Below, piece by piece: positions 11,535-20,331 of a DNA stretch of 64,000 nucleotides. Position 1 is the first letter of the stretch. Every line of letters starts with the position of its first letter. The stretch is taken from positions 434,001-498,000 of the forward strand of contig NZ_FQWU01000002.1 of the NCBI RefSeq assembly GCF_900129765.1. Direction: 5' to 3'. The translations under genes and the position numbers were made by a program. The notes under the pieces are model-generated. The model was not told the DNA's origin and ran no database searches. It saw only the letters and a program-made list of their open reading frames with translations. Source of the stretch: Massilia sp. CF038 (GTDB lineage: Bacteria; Pseudomonadota; Gammaproteobacteria; Burkholderiales; Burkholderiaceae_D).

Positions 11535-12329
11535 TCAGCCGAAACGGCCGGTGATGTAGTCTTGCGTTTCCTTGCGGGCTGGATTCATGAAGATTTGGTC
11601 AGTTTCGCCAAATTCCACCAATTCGCCGAGGTACATGTACGCAGTGTAATCCGAGCAGCGCGCGGCCTGTTGCATATTGTGGGTCACGATGGTGATCGTG
11701 TAATCCTGCTTGAGTTCGCTAATCAGCTCTTCCACCTTGGCGGTCGAGATCGGATCCAGTGCCGAGGTTGGTTCGTCCAGCAGCAGCACGTCCGGTTTGA
11801 CGGCAACGCCACGCGCGATGCACAGGCGCTGTTGCTGGCCGCCGGACAGCGACAGGCCGCTCTTGGTCAGTTTGTCCTTCACTTCGCCCCACAAGGCCGC
11901 CTTTTTCAGGGCCCATTCCACGCGCTCGTCCATTTCACCCTTGGACAAGTCTTCGTACAGGCGCACGCCAAAGGCGATGTTGTCGTAGACCGACATCGGG
12001 AACGGGGTCGGCTTCTGGAACACCATGCCCACCTTGGCGCGCAGCATGTTCACGTCCTGGCCAGGTTCGAGGATATTGCGGCCGCGGTACATGATCGAAC
12101 CTTCAGCGCGCTGGCCAGGGTACAGATCGTACATGCGGTTGAGGGTGCGCAGCAGCGTCGACTTACCGCAGCCCGACGGGCCGATAAAGGCCGTTACCTG
12201 CTTTTCGTGGATGTCGAGGCTGACGTTCTTCAGGCTTTGCGTTTTACCGTAAAAGAAATCCAGGTTCGAAATCTCGATCGTCTTGTTCTTCGGCGTCACA
12301 ACTTGGTTTGGTGCAGGCAATGGGCTCAT
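11535..12329 (-). CDS. pstB: Phosphate ABC transporter ATPase PstB
   Basis: 264 residues from the ATG at 12329 ([10 protein letters not shown]). Walker A is GPSGCGKS near 50-57, the signature is [14 protein letters not shown], and Walker B is [25 protein letters not shown] and [20 protein letters not shown] are typical of PstB and not of other ABC ATPases. It powers high-affinity phosphate import through PstC and PstA. The open frame extends further upstream, but that part overlaps pstA and is Cys-rich non-coding sequence. It starts 19 bp after the pstA stop. Confidence 0.97.
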   Translation of the reverse strand: MSPLPAPNQVVTPKNKTIEISNLDFFYGKTQSLKNVSLDIHEKQVTAFIGPSGCGKSTLLRTLNRMYDLYPGQRAEGSIMYRGRNILEPGQDVNMLRAKVGMVFQKPTPFPMSVYDNIAFGVRLYEDLSKGEMDERVEWALKKAALWGEVKDKLTKSGLSLSGGQQQRLCIARGVAVKPDVLLLDEPTSALDPISTAKVEELISELKQDYTITIVTHNMQQAARCSDYTAYMYLGELVEFGETDQIFMNPARKETQDYITGRFG

Positions 12330-12348
12330 GGCGATTTCTTCAAATGAT

Positions 12349-13209
12349 TTATTTTGGTGTTTTCTGGGTGAACACGGTACGGGACAGCAGGTTGAGCAGC
12401 AGCACACTGAAGGTAACCAGCAGTGCAGCGCCCCAAGCCAGGGATTTCCATTCGTCGCTCGGGTTCATCGCCATCGAGTTGATCATCACCGGCAGATTGG
12501 CCATGGCGCCATTCATGTCGAGGCTGAAGAACTGGTTGTTGAAAGCGGTGTACAGCAGCGGCGCGGTTTCGCCAGCAATACGGGCCACAGCCAGCAGCAC
12601 GCCGGTGACCACACCGGCCTTTACCGCACGCAGGCGCACCATGGTGGCCACCTTCCAGCGTGGCGCGCCCAGCGCGAAAGCCGCTTCCAGCAAACTGCTT
12701 GGGACCAGGCGCAGCATGTTGTCGGTGGTGCGTACCACCACTGGAATGGCGATCAGCGACAAGGCCACCGCACCAGCGTAGCCAGAGAAATGCTTGCTCA
12801 CATTTACATACATCGACCACACGAACATGCCCAGCACGATGGACGGCGCCGACAGCATGATGTCCGTGACGAAACGGGTGACCTGGGCGAACTTATTTTC
12901 TTCGCCGTATTCAGCCAGATAGATACCGGCCAGCACGCCGATCGGGGTGCTAATGAAGGTGGCCAGGCCGACGATCATCAGACTGCCAATAATGCCGTTG
13001 CGCACGCCGCCGTTGGGGGAGCCAGGCGCCGGCATGTCGTTGACGAAGAAGTCCAGCGAAATGCCGCCCAGGCCCTTGAGCACCAGGGTGGCCAGGATCC
13101 AGAACAGGAAAATCAGACCTAGGGCCATGGCCAGTACCGACAGCGAAATGCCGATACGGTGGGCGAACAGACGTTTGCGGTAGACGGGATTGACGACACT
13201 GGTACTCAT
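12349..13209 (-). CDS. pstA: Phosphate ABC transporter permease PstA
   Basis: 286 residues with about six membrane helices. The first is [21 protein letters not shown], and the cytoplasmic coupling loop [21 protein letters not shown] sits before the last two helices. With PstC it forms the inner-membrane channel for phosphate. Start and stop overlap pstC by four bases (ATGA), a sign of translational coupling. Confidence 0.96.
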   Translation of the reverse strand: MSTSVVNPVYRKRLFAHRIGISLSVLAMALGLIFLFWILATLVLKGLGGISLDFFVNDMPAPGSPNGGVRNGIIGSLMIVGLATFISTPIGVLAGIYLAEYGEENKFAQVTRFVTDIMLSAPSIVLGMFVWSMYVNVSKHFSGYAGAVALSLIAIPVVVRTTDNMLRLVPSSLLEAAFALGAPRWKVATMVRLRAVKAGVVTGVLLAVARIAGETAPLLYTAFNNQFFSLDMNGAMANLPVMINSMAMNPSDEWKSLAWGAALLVTFSVLLLNLLSRTVFTQKTPK

Positions 13210-14219
13210 TTGACGCCTTCCTTGCGGGACATGCCAGCCAACATCAGTTTGGCGGCCGAGAGAACGATAAAGGTGATGATGAACAGAATCAGCGCCAACG
13301 TGAACAAGGAGGACACGTGCAGCGGCGACTGGGCCTCGGCAAATTCATTGGCCAGGGTGGACGAGATACTGCTGCCGGCCGAAAACAGTGACCAGGACAG
13401 CTTGTTGGCGTTACCAATCACGAAGGTCACGGCCATGGTTTCGCCCAGGGCGCGGCCCAGGCCCAACATGACGCCGCCGACCACGCCAATCTTGGTGTAA
13501 GGCAGTACGACCTTGCGCACCACTTCCCAACGCGTGCAGCCCAGACCGTAGGCCGACTCTTTCAAGACGGCCGGCACGGTTTCAAACACGTCGCGCATGA
13601 CCGAGGCAATAAAGGGGATGATCATCACGGCCAGGATCAGGCCGGCGGTCAGCACGCCGATCCCCATCATCGGACCCTTGAACAGTTGCCCGATGACGGG
13701 CAACTGGCCCAGGGTGCTCTTCAGGAAAGGCTGGGCATATTCCGCAAACAAGGGCGCAAACACAAACATGCCCCACATACCGTAAATGATCGACGGGATG
13801 CCGGCCAGCAGCTCAACTGCGGTGCCCATCGGCCGACGCAGCCATACTGGGCAAATTTCGGTCAGGAACAAGGCGATACCAAAGCTGATGGGAAACGCGA
13901 TCAGCAAGGCAATGAAGGACGTGACCAGGGTGCCGACAATGGCGATCGCGGCGCCAAATTCATCGTTGGCGGGGTCCCACTCGACCCGCCAGATGTAGGA
14001 CACGCCGAATTGCTTGAAGGTCGGCACGGACTCGATCGCCAGCATCACGATAATGCCCAGCAGAACCAGCAGCACTGACCCCGCAAACATCATCGTCAGC
14101 TTGTGAAAAATAAAATCCTGAATACGCTGTTTGCGCATCGTTGAATGCATCGCAGCCAGCTCGGCTTGACGCTCGGCTGGCTTGGGAAGATCCAACATTA
14201 CAGTGGGGTTTGCACTCAT
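13206..14219 (-). CDS. pstC: Phosphate ABC transporter permease PstC
   Basis: 337 residues from the ATG at 14219 ([14 protein letters not shown]). A long cytoplasmic N-terminus precedes six membrane helices. [19 protein letters not shown] and the coupling loop [18 protein letters not shown] are PstC features. It partners PstA. It is separated from pstS by 100 bp that holds two overlapping inverted repeats, which probably lets PstS be made in excess over the membrane parts. Confidence 0.96.
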   Translation of the reverse strand: MSANPTVMLDLPKPAERQAELAAMHSTMRKQRIQDFIFHKLTMMFAGSVLLVLLGIIVMLAIESVPTFKQFGVSYIWRVEWDPANDEFGAAIAIVGTLVTSFIALLIAFPISFGIALFLTEICPVWLRRPMGTAVELLAGIPSIIYGMWGMFVFAPLFAEYAQPFLKSTLGQLPVIGQLFKGPMMGIGVLTAGLILAVMIIPFIASVMRDVFETVPAVLKESAYGLGCTRWEVVRKVVLPYTKIGVVGGVMLGLGRALGETMAVTFVIGNANKLSWSLFSAGSSISSTLANEFAEAQSPLHVSSLFTLALILFIITFIVLSAAKLMLAGMSRKEGVK

Positions 14220-14233
14220 ATTGTTCGGGTAGT

Positions 14234-14312
14234 CAGGGTGGAAAAGCGGAGCGCCCACCAGCTAGGCCGGCGCTTTGCTTTTCCACCCTGCGCCGCGGGG
14301 CGCAGGGTGGAA
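14234..14312 (-). promoter_or_regulatory. Two mutually exclusive stem-loops between pstS and pstC
   Basis: Segment 14281-14290 can pair with 14299-14312, giving a perfect 14-bp hairpin with a GCGG loop. It can instead pair as part of 14269-14290 with 14234-14255, giving 20 of 22 matches. Since both stems need the same segment, only one can form. The layout resembles an attenuator or differential mRNA-stability element that sets pstS above pstCAB. There is no T-run after either stem. Confidence 0.6.
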
Positions 14313-14319
14313 GCAGGTA

Positions 14320-15363
14320 TTACCAGACAGCCTTGCCGGCTGCGTCTTTCAGGTTTGCTTTCCAGGCATCGGCCACCAGCTTGGTGACGGTGTCAGGCAA
14401 AGGAACGTAGTCCAGTTCGACAGCGGCTGCGTCACCGTTCTTGAACGAGTAGTCGAAGAACTTGAGTACTTCCTTGGCCTTGGCAGCGTCTGCCTGCGAC
14501 TTGTGCATCAGGATGTACGACACGCCGGTGATTGGCCAGCTGGCTTTGCCTGGCTGGTCGGTCAGCACGATGCCGAAACCTGGGGTCTTGGCCCAGTCAG
14601 CCGATGCTGCAGCTGCCTTGAACGCGTCGTCGTCCGGCTGCAGGAACACGCCTTCCTTGTTCTTGAGCTGGGTGTGCGCGATCTTGTTCTTCTTGGCAAA
14701 CGCCCATTCAACGTAGCCGATCGAACCCTTGATCCGCTGAACGTTGGCAGCAACGCCTTCGTTGCCCTTGCCGCCCACGCCCACAGCCCATTTCACGGCT
14801 GCGTCAGCGCCGACCTTGGTCTTGAATTCCGGGCTGGTTTTCGACAGGTAGTCGGTGAACAGGAAGGTGGTGCCCGAGCCGTCAGCGCGGTGCACAACGG
14901 TGATTTCGTCGGCTGGCAGCTTCATGCCTGGGTTCAGCGCAGCGATTGCTGGTGCGTTCCACTGGGTGATCTTGCCCATGTAGATATCGGCGATGACCGG
15001 ACCGGTCAGCTTCATGGCGCCTGGGGCGATGCCATCCAGGTTGATGACGGTAACCACGCCGCCCATGATGGCCGGGAATTGCATCAGACCGGCTTCGTCC
15101 AGTTCTTCCACTTTCAGTGGCTTGTCGGACGCGCCGAAGTCGACCGTCTTGGCCTTGATCTGCTTGATGCCGGCGCCGGAGCCGACCGATTGATAGTTCA
15201 GACCGTTGCCGGTTGCTTTCTTGTAGTTCTCGGCCCATTTCGCGTAGATTGGGTACGGGAACGTTGCGCCCGCGCCGGTCATGTCGGCGGCGATTGCGGT
15301 GGACATGGCGCCAAAGACCGATGCACCAACGACGAGGGAAGCTAACAGCTGTTTCATTCGCAT
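14320..15363 (-). CDS. pstS: Phosphate-binding protein PstS
   Basis: 347 residues. An N-terminal signal peptide (MRMKQLLASLVVGASVFGAM, cleavage after AIA) is followed by the mature start ADMTGAGATFPYPIYAKWAE, typical of PstS. Phosphate-contact segments GSGAGIKQ and RADGSGTTFLFTDYLSK are intact. It is periplasmic and delivers phosphate to PstCA. The ATG at 15363 has AGGA six bases upstream. It is the first gene of the pst-pho operon, with a Pho box about 70 bp before the start. Confidence 0.97.
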   Translation of the reverse strand: MRMKQLLASLVVGASVFGAMSTAIAADMTGAGATFPYPIYAKWAENYKKATGNGLNYQSVGSGAGIKQIKAKTVDFGASDKPLKVEELDEAGLMQFPAIMGGVVTVINLDGIAPGAMKLTGPVIADIYMGKITQWNAPAIAALNPGMKLPADEITVVHRADGSGTTFLFTDYLSKTSPEFKTKVGADAAVKWAVGVGGKGNEGVAANVQRIKGSIGYVEWAFAKKNKIAHTQLKNKEGVFLQPDDDAFKAAAASADWAKTPGFGIVLTDQPGKASWPITGVSYILMHKSQADAAKAKEVLKFFDYSFKNGDAAAVELDYVPLPDTVTKLVADAWKANLKDAAGKAVW

Positions 15364-15434
15364 ATCAAATCCTAAGTTGGGTTAATGAAAGAAGCGTGTA
15401 CTTCAGTCAATGCTGCGCAGTCTAGCGGCGCAAT

Positions 15435-15452
15435 ATGACACGTTTATGACAT
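15435..15452 (-). promoter_or_regulatory. Pho box upstream of pstS
   Basis: Read on the minus strand the site is ATGTCATAAACGTGTCAT: two 7-base TGTCAT-type half-sites with 4 bp between them, the exact 7-4-7 layout of a PhoB site (consensus CTGTCAT repeated). It lies 72 bp before the pstS start. Confidence 0.8.
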
Positions 15453-15534
15453 GAACGAAATTTGATGAAATATGCAGTTTCCCGAGGCATGATACCCTTG
15501 AAAAGATGCTCGACACGCTAGTTTCCTTAGCGCA

Positions 15535-15552
15535 CTGTCACTAACTTGTCAT
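15535..15552 (+). promoter_or_regulatory. Pho box upstream of ppk
   Basis: CTGTCACTAACTTGTCAT again shows two 7-base half-sites with a 4-bp spacer. It lies 54 bp before the ppk start and on the opposite strand from the pstS site, so PhoB probably induces both divergent arms. Confidence 0.8.
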
Positions 15553-15606
15553 ATTTCCAAACTACACTAAAGGTCATTTATTACACGCCCTTCAAGACGG
15601 AAACCG

Positions 15607-17676
15607 ATGAAAACTGGCACTGCTGCAACCTTGTCCAACGTCTTCCTCGACCGCGAACTGTCCCAGCTGACCTTTAACCGGCGCGTTCTGGCGCAGGCGG
15701 AAGACAGCGCCCTGCCCCTGCTCGAACGCTTGCGTTATTTATGCATTGTGAGTAACAACCTCGATGAATTTTTCGAGGTGCGCGTGGCCAGTCTGCTGGC
15801 ACAAGGCAATCTGGCAGAAGATCCTGGCCTGGCCGCTTCCCTGGCCCGCATCAGCGCTGAATGCCACAACCTGGTCAAGCGCCAGTACGAGATCCTCAAC
15901 ACCGAAGTCTTGCCGCAGCTTCAAAAAGCCGGCGTGCATTTGGTGCGCCATTCAGACCGCAACGAAGCGCAGCGGGCCTGGGTGAAGGAATATTTTGAAC
16001 GCGAAGTGCGGCCCCTGCTCACTCCCATCGGGCTGGACCCGGCCCACCCGTTTCCGCAAGTGGTTAACAAGTCGCTCAACTTTATTATTTCGCTGTCGGG
16101 CAAGGATGCATTCGGCCGCGGGACTGCCATTGCCATCGTCAAGGCGCCACGGGTACTGCCGCGCGTGATCCGCCTGCCGGACAATCTGTCCAAGAACGGG
16201 CCCTCGTTCTGCCTGCTGTCATCCATTATTCACTCACATATCGAAGACTTGTTTACCGGGCGCGATGTGCTGGCCTATTCCCAGTTCCGGGTCACGCGCG
16301 ACAGCGACCTGTGGGTGGACGAGGAAGAAGTCAAAAACCTGCGCCAGGCCCTCAAGGGCGAATTGCAAGGCCGCCAGTTCGGCACCTCGGTGCGGCTGGA
16401 AGTGGCAAAAAATTGCCCACCAGAACTTTCGGAGTTTTTGCTGGACCAGTTCAGCCTTGATCCAAGCCGCCTGTACGCAGTGGACGGCCCGGTCAACCTG
16501 GTGCGCCTGACCGAGCTGATTGATCTGGCCAAGCAGCCCGCCCTGCGCTTCCCACCGTTTGTGCCGGGCTTGCCGCCAAAAACGGCCAATACCGGTATTT
16601 TTGAGCAGCTGCAAAAACACGATCTGCTCTTGCACCACCCTTTCCAGTCCTTCCAGACCGTGGTGGACTTTGTCACCGTGGCCGCGCAAGACCCGCAAGT
16701 GGTGGCCATCAAGCAAACCATCTACCGCACCGGCATGCACTCGGAGTTGATGGAAGCGCTGATGAATGCGGCCCGCGCAGGCAAGGAAGTGACGGTGATT
16801 CTGGAACTGATGGCGCGCTTTGACGAAGAAGCCAACATCAACTGGGCCGACAAGCTGGAACAAGCCGGCGCGCAGGTGGTCTATGGTGTGGTGGGCTTGA
16901 AGACCCATGCCAAAGTGGCTCTGGTGATCCGGCGCGAGGAAACCGGCTTGCAGTTCTACGCCCACCTGGGTACCGGCAATTACCACCTGACCACCACGCG
17001 CCTGTACACCGATTTTGGCCTGCTGACGGCCAATCAGGACATGGGACACGACGTGAATGAAGTCTTCATTCATCTGACCAGCCTGACCAAGCCCAACAAG
17101 CTGCACCACCTTTGGCTGGCGCCCTTTGCCCTCCACAACGAAATTCTCAAGGCTGTGCGCAACGAAGCGAAGATTGCGAAGTCCGGGCGGCCGGGGCGTA
17201 TTATCGTCAAGGTCAATGCCCTGGTCGATGAAACCCTGATCCGCGCGCTGTACGCGGCCTCGCACGACGGCGTGAAGATCGATCTGATCGTGCGCGGCGC
17301 CTGCACCCTGAAACCGGGTGTGCCGGGACTGTCTGAAAACATCAAGGTGCGTTCGATCATCGGGCGCTTCCTGGAACACAGCCGCATCTATTACTTCCGC
17401 AACGACTTGCAGCACGATGTGTATCTCGCCAGCGCCGACTGGATGAGCCGCAATTTGTACCGGCGCATTGAAGTCGCCTTCCCCGTGCTGGACAAGAACT
17501 TGAAGAAGCGCGTGATTGCCGAGGGACTGAACCCCTACCTGAAAGATAACTCGAACGCGTGGGAACTGGACGCGGACGGCCACTACCACCGGCGCAAAGC
17601 GCGCGGCAAACAGGCCAGGTTCTCGGCCCAGCAGTATCTGATGACGCTGCTCGGCTCCCCGTCCACCGACACCTGA
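15607..17676 (+). CDS. ppk: Polyphosphate kinase 1
   Basis: 689 residues, the usual PPK1 length. The N domain begins FLDRELSQLTFNRRVLAQAE; the catalytic C domains have the phosphohistidine region FYAHLGTGNYHLTTTRLYTD and KTHAKVALVIRREE. PPK1 reversibly transfers the terminal phosphate of ATP to polyphosphate at the inner membrane face. A Pho box precedes it, so polyphosphate synthesis should be switched on with phosphate uptake. The degrading enzyme Ppx is encoded about 41 kb away in this window. sixA follows 20 bp downstream. Confidence 0.97.
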   Translation: MKTGTAATLSNVFLDRELSQLTFNRRVLAQAEDSALPLLERLRYLCIVSNNLDEFFEVRVASLLAQGNLAEDPGLAASLARISAECHNLVKRQYEILNTEVLPQLQKAGVHLVRHSDRNEAQRAWVKEYFEREVRPLLTPIGLDPAHPFPQVVNKSLNFIISLSGKDAFGRGTAIAIVKAPRVLPRVIRLPDNLSKNGPSFCLLSSIIHSHIEDLFTGRDVLAYSQFRVTRDSDLWVDEEEVKNLRQALKGELQGRQFGTSVRLEVAKNCPPELSEFLLDQFSLDPSRLYAVDGPVNLVRLTELIDLAKQPALRFPPFVPGLPPKTANTGIFEQLQKHDLLLHHPFQSFQTVVDFVTVAAQDPQVVAIKQTIYRTGMHSELMEALMNAARAGKEVTVILELMARFDEEANINWADKLEQAGAQVVYGVVGLKTHAKVALVIRREETGLQFYAHLGTGNYHLTTTRLYTDFGLLTANQDMGHDVNEVFIHLTSLTKPNKLHHLWLAPFALHNEILKAVRNEAKIAKSGRPGRIIVKVNALVDETLIRALYAASHDGVKIDLIVRGACTLKPGVPGLSENIKVRSIIGRFLEHSRIYYFRNDLQHDVYLASADWMSRNLYRRIEVAFPVLDKNLKKRVIAEGLNPYLKDNSNAWELDADGHYHRRKARGKQARFSAQQYLMTLLGSPSTDT

Positions 17677-17696
17677 AGCTGAACTGAGGAGGAAGC

Positions 17697-18167
17697 ATGG
17701 ATCTGATCTTATGGCGGCATGCAGAAGCCTTCGATGCCGAAGCCGGCGAAAGCGACATGGAACGCGCCCTCACTCCCAAGGGCCAAAAGCAGGCCAGACG
17801 CATGGCCGAGTGGCTGACCGCGCAATTGCCGGAAGGCTGCAAGGTGCTGGTCAGCCCGGCCAAGCGCGCGCTGCAGACGGTCGAACCGTTGAAGCGCAAG
17901 TTTAAAATTGTGGCGGCATTGGAGCCGGGCGCCGACGCCGAAGATGTGCTGCAGGCAGCGAACTGGCCAAACGCGAAGGAACCCGTGCTGGTGGTCGGGC
18001 ACCAGCCTACATTGGGCCAGGTAGCGGCCCTGCTCATGTCAGGGGAGCCACAGGATTGGGAGATCAAAAAGGGCAATGCCTGGTGGCTGGTGCAGCGCGA
18101 TCCGCTTGACCCGTACAGTCTGTATCTGAAAGCGGTGATGGCGCCGGATCTGGTGGTCAAGGCCTGA
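17697..18167 (+). CDS. sixA: Phosphohistidine phosphatase SixA
   Basis: 156 residues of the histidine phosphatase (phosphoglycerate mutase-like) superfamily. The RHG-type motif is LWRHAEAF at the N-terminus (catalytic His near residue 8) and the second His lies in VVGHQPTLGQ. LVSPAKRALQTVEPLK is typical of SixA, which removes phosphate from His residues of phosphotransfer proteins. A strong AGGAGG ribosome site lies just upstream, and the short gap after ppk suggests one operon, so it may act on His-phosphate chemistry linked to phosphate control (inference). Confidence 0.9.
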   Translation: MDLILWRHAEAFDAEAGESDMERALTPKGQKQARRMAEWLTAQLPEGCKVLVSPAKRALQTVEPLKRKFKIVAALEPGADAEDVLQAANWPNAKEPVLVVGHQPTLGQVAALLMSGEPQDWEIKKGNAWWLVQRDPLDPYSLYLKAVMAPDLVVKA

Positions 18168-18210
18168 GGCTGGGGCCTGTGCAGCTCAGTAAGCCGCCAT
18201 ATCGACCACC

Positions 18211-18296
18211 ACATCGCACTCGCGGAGGCGGGTGCCTATGCCACCGCACCGAATTCGGTAGCACGGTATAGGCCCCCGCCTACGCGAGGGCGATGT
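18211..18296. repeat. Palindromic intergenic repeat, copy 3
   Basis: Family member with arms ACATCGCACTCGCGGAGGCG and CGCCTACGCGAGGGCGATGT; the left arm carries several substitutions compared with other copies. It is the first of two copies side by side after sixA. Confidence 0.85.
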
Positions 18297-18324
18297 GCTG
18301 GTAGACATCGTGCGGGTCGCCACC

Positions 18325-18410
18325 ACATCGCACTCGCGGAGGCGGGTGCCCATGCCATCTTACCGAATTCGTTAGCACGGCATGGGCCCCCGCCTACGCG
18401 AGGGCGATGT
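18325..18410. repeat. Palindromic intergenic repeat, copy 4
   Basis: Nearly identical to the copy 29 bp before it, including the variant left arm (CACTCGCGGAGGCGGGTGCC), so the pair arose by local duplication. Its right end merges into the short tandem repeat that follows. Confidence 0.85.
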
Positions 18411-18502
18411 GGTGGTAGTCACACTTTTGTTCCACGAATATCCAGCGATGTGGTGGTAAGTCGCACTTTTGTTCTACGAATATCCAGCGATGTGGTGGTA
18501 AG
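18404..18502. repeat. Tandem repeat of about 42 bp, two and a half units
   Basis: Units start at 18404, 18445 and 18487. Each begins GCGATGTGGTGGTA, the right end of the palindromic repeat, and runs through ACTTTTGTTC.ACGAATATCCA; the third unit stops after 16 bases. The stretch 18168-18533 contains only this and the two palindromic copies; I see no gene in it. Confidence 0.8.
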
Positions 18503-18533
18503 CCAGGCTGTCACTACCCGTGGAGTGGCCCCG

Positions 18534-19904
18534 CTACACGTGCAGCAGCAAATGCTCACGCTCCCACGGACTGATGACCGTCATGAATTCAAGATGCTCC
18601 AGATCCTTGATGGCGGCGTACACGTCAACAAAGCGCTCACCCAGCACCGCACGCAGCGGATCGGCTGCCCGCAGCAGCTTGAGCGCTTCGGGCAAGCCTT
18701 GCGGCAGTTCGAAATCGAGCGCCTGGGCGCTGCCGGTCATGGGCGGCGCCGGTTCGCGCTGTTCGGTCATGCCCAGGTAGCCGCAGGCCAGCGTCAGCGC
18801 AAACGCCAGGTAAGGATTGGCGTCAGCACCAATCACCCGGTTTTCAACGTGGCGCTCCTGTGGCGTTGCTTCCGGCACCCGGAAGCCCGTGGTGCGGTTG
18901 TCCCAGCCCCACTGCACGTTGATGGGCGCGGTGGCATTGCGCACAATGCGGCGGTAGGAATTGACGTAAGGCGCAGCCAGCGCCATGGCCGAGGGCATGT
19001 AATGCTGCAAGCCACCAATGAAGTGGTAGAAGGCGCGCGAGGGCGACCCGTCGGGATTGCTGAACAGATTGGCGCCGCTGTCGGCGTCCAGCACGCTTTG
19101 ATGCAGGTGCATGGCCGAACCCGGCTCGTGCGCGAGCGGCTTGGCCATGAAGGTGGCGTACATATCGTGCTTGAGCGCCGCTTCACGCAGCATGCGCTTG
19201 AAATAGAACAGGTGGTCAGCCATGGCCAGCGGCGTGCCGGTAAGAAAATCCATGCCGATCTGGCCAGCGCCAATTTCGTGAATCAGGGTATCGACGTCAA
19301 GCGCCATCAGCTCGCAATAATCGTAGATGTCTTCGAACAGGGGATCGAATTCGTTGACGGCGTCGATGCTGTAGACCTGGCGGCTGGTTTCCGCGCGGCC
19401 GCTGCGCCCCACTGGCGAGCGCAAGGGCAAGTCGGGGTCGGTATTGCGGGCGGTGAGGTAAAACTCCACTTCGGGCCGGATGGTGGGCGCCCAGCCCCGC
19501 TCCGCGTACAGGCGCAGCACGCGCCGCAGCACGCTGCGCGGGGCAAAATCAACCAGGGTGCCATCGGCAAAGTAGCAGTCGTGCACCACCTGGGCAGTCG
19601 GGTCCAGCGCCCAGGGCACCATGGTGATGGTAGCCGGGTCGGCCTTGAGGATCATGTCGCGGTCAGTGGCGGCAATGGCGCGCAGATAAGCGGCGTCGTC
19701 CTGCGGGTAGTTGCCGGTGACGGTCATGCCGAGCACGGCTTCGGGAATGCGCATGCCCCGCTCTTCGGCAAACTTGGCACGCGGCAGAATTTTGCCGCGT
19801 GCCACGCCGGTCAGGTCAGGCACCAGACATTCGATTTCGGTGACACGGCGCTCGTCGAGCCAGCGCTCCATGTCGGTATAACTGAAATTGAGGCGATTCG
19901 CCAT
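18534..19904 (-). CDS. Glutamine synthetase family ligase (PuuA-like)
   Basis: 456 residues from the ATG at 19904, which has AGGAG six bases upstream. The beta-grasp N-terminal part and the catalytic domain of glutamine synthetase are present: EVEFYL, the ATP/glutamate region GSAMHLHQS and NRTTGFRVPEA. Length and divergence place it with the gamma-glutamyl-polyamine or ethanolamine ligases (PuuA/GlnA3 type) and not with GlnA; the adenylylation Tyr region of GlnA is absent. The substrate cannot be read from sequence, and no other puu gene lies nearby. It forms ATP-dependent gamma-glutamyl amides in the cytoplasm. Confidence 0.85.
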   Translation of the reverse strand: MANRLNFSYTDMERWLDERRVTEIECLVPDLTGVARGKILPRAKFAEERGMRIPEAVLGMTVTGNYPQDDAAYLRAIAATDRDMILKADPATITMVPWALDPTAQVVHDCYFADGTLVDFAPRSVLRRVLRLYAERGWAPTIRPEVEFYLTARNTDPDLPLRSPVGRSGRAETSRQVYSIDAVNEFDPLFEDIYDYCELMALDVDTLIHEIGAGQIGMDFLTGTPLAMADHLFYFKRMLREAALKHDMYATFMAKPLAHEPGSAMHLHQSVLDADSGANLFSNPDGSPSRAFYHFIGGLQHYMPSAMALAAPYVNSYRRIVRNATAPINVQWGWDNRTTGFRVPEATPQERHVENRVIGADANPYLAFALTLACGYLGMTEQREPAPPMTGSAQALDFELPQGLPEALKLLRAADPLRAVLGERFVDVYAAIKDLEHLEFMTVISPWEREHLLLHV

Positions 19905-19983
19905 CGGCAGCTCCTGCCTATGCACACGTCTTTACGTTAGCAGATTTTGCGTCCGGCCGTGGTTCGCGACGTTCAAAGCGGCG

Positions 19984-20316
19984 TCAGTGCAAGAGCTTGG
20001 ACAGGACTGCCATGGCCGACAAGTCCAGGTTGACGAACTGGAAGCCGACCTTGAAGCCTTCATTGCTCAAGATGCAGTACTGCACCTTGGAGCGTGCCGT
20101 GATCGGCTGCAATTTGCCATCGTGAAAAACTTCAAAGTGCACGGTTGCGAGCGCGCCCGGCTTGAGCGGATTGTCCGTCACCAAGCACACGCCATCGCTG
20201 CCCACGTCGAGCGTGCGCGCCTTTTGCGTTTCCAGTCCCTCCACGTTGAGCAGTGCTTTTACCTTCAATATCTTACGGCTTGCATTTCTTTGATCGCTAC
20301 GCACTCGTTCATCCAA
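19984..20316 (-). CDS. PilZ domain protein
   Basis: About 110 residues comprising one PilZ domain, a cyclic-di-GMP receptor fold. An Arg-rich N-terminus (RSDQRNASRK) supplies the RxxxR element and DVGSDGVCLV matches the D-x-S-x-x-G element, with G for the usual Ser spacing. The start is uncertain: the longest frame begins with TTG at 20316 and lacks a ribosome site; the GTG at 20304 is an alternative. It lies 15 bp upstream of radA on the same strand. With three GGDEF genes in the window it may be one of their effectors (inference). Confidence 0.8.
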   Translation of the reverse strand: MDERVRSDQRNASRKILKVKALLNVEGLETQKARTLDVGSDGVCLVTDNPLKPGALATVHFEVFHDGKLQPITARSKVQYCILSNEGFKVGFQFVNLDLSAMAVLSKLLH

Positions 20317-20331
20317 AAAAGTTAGTTGTTA

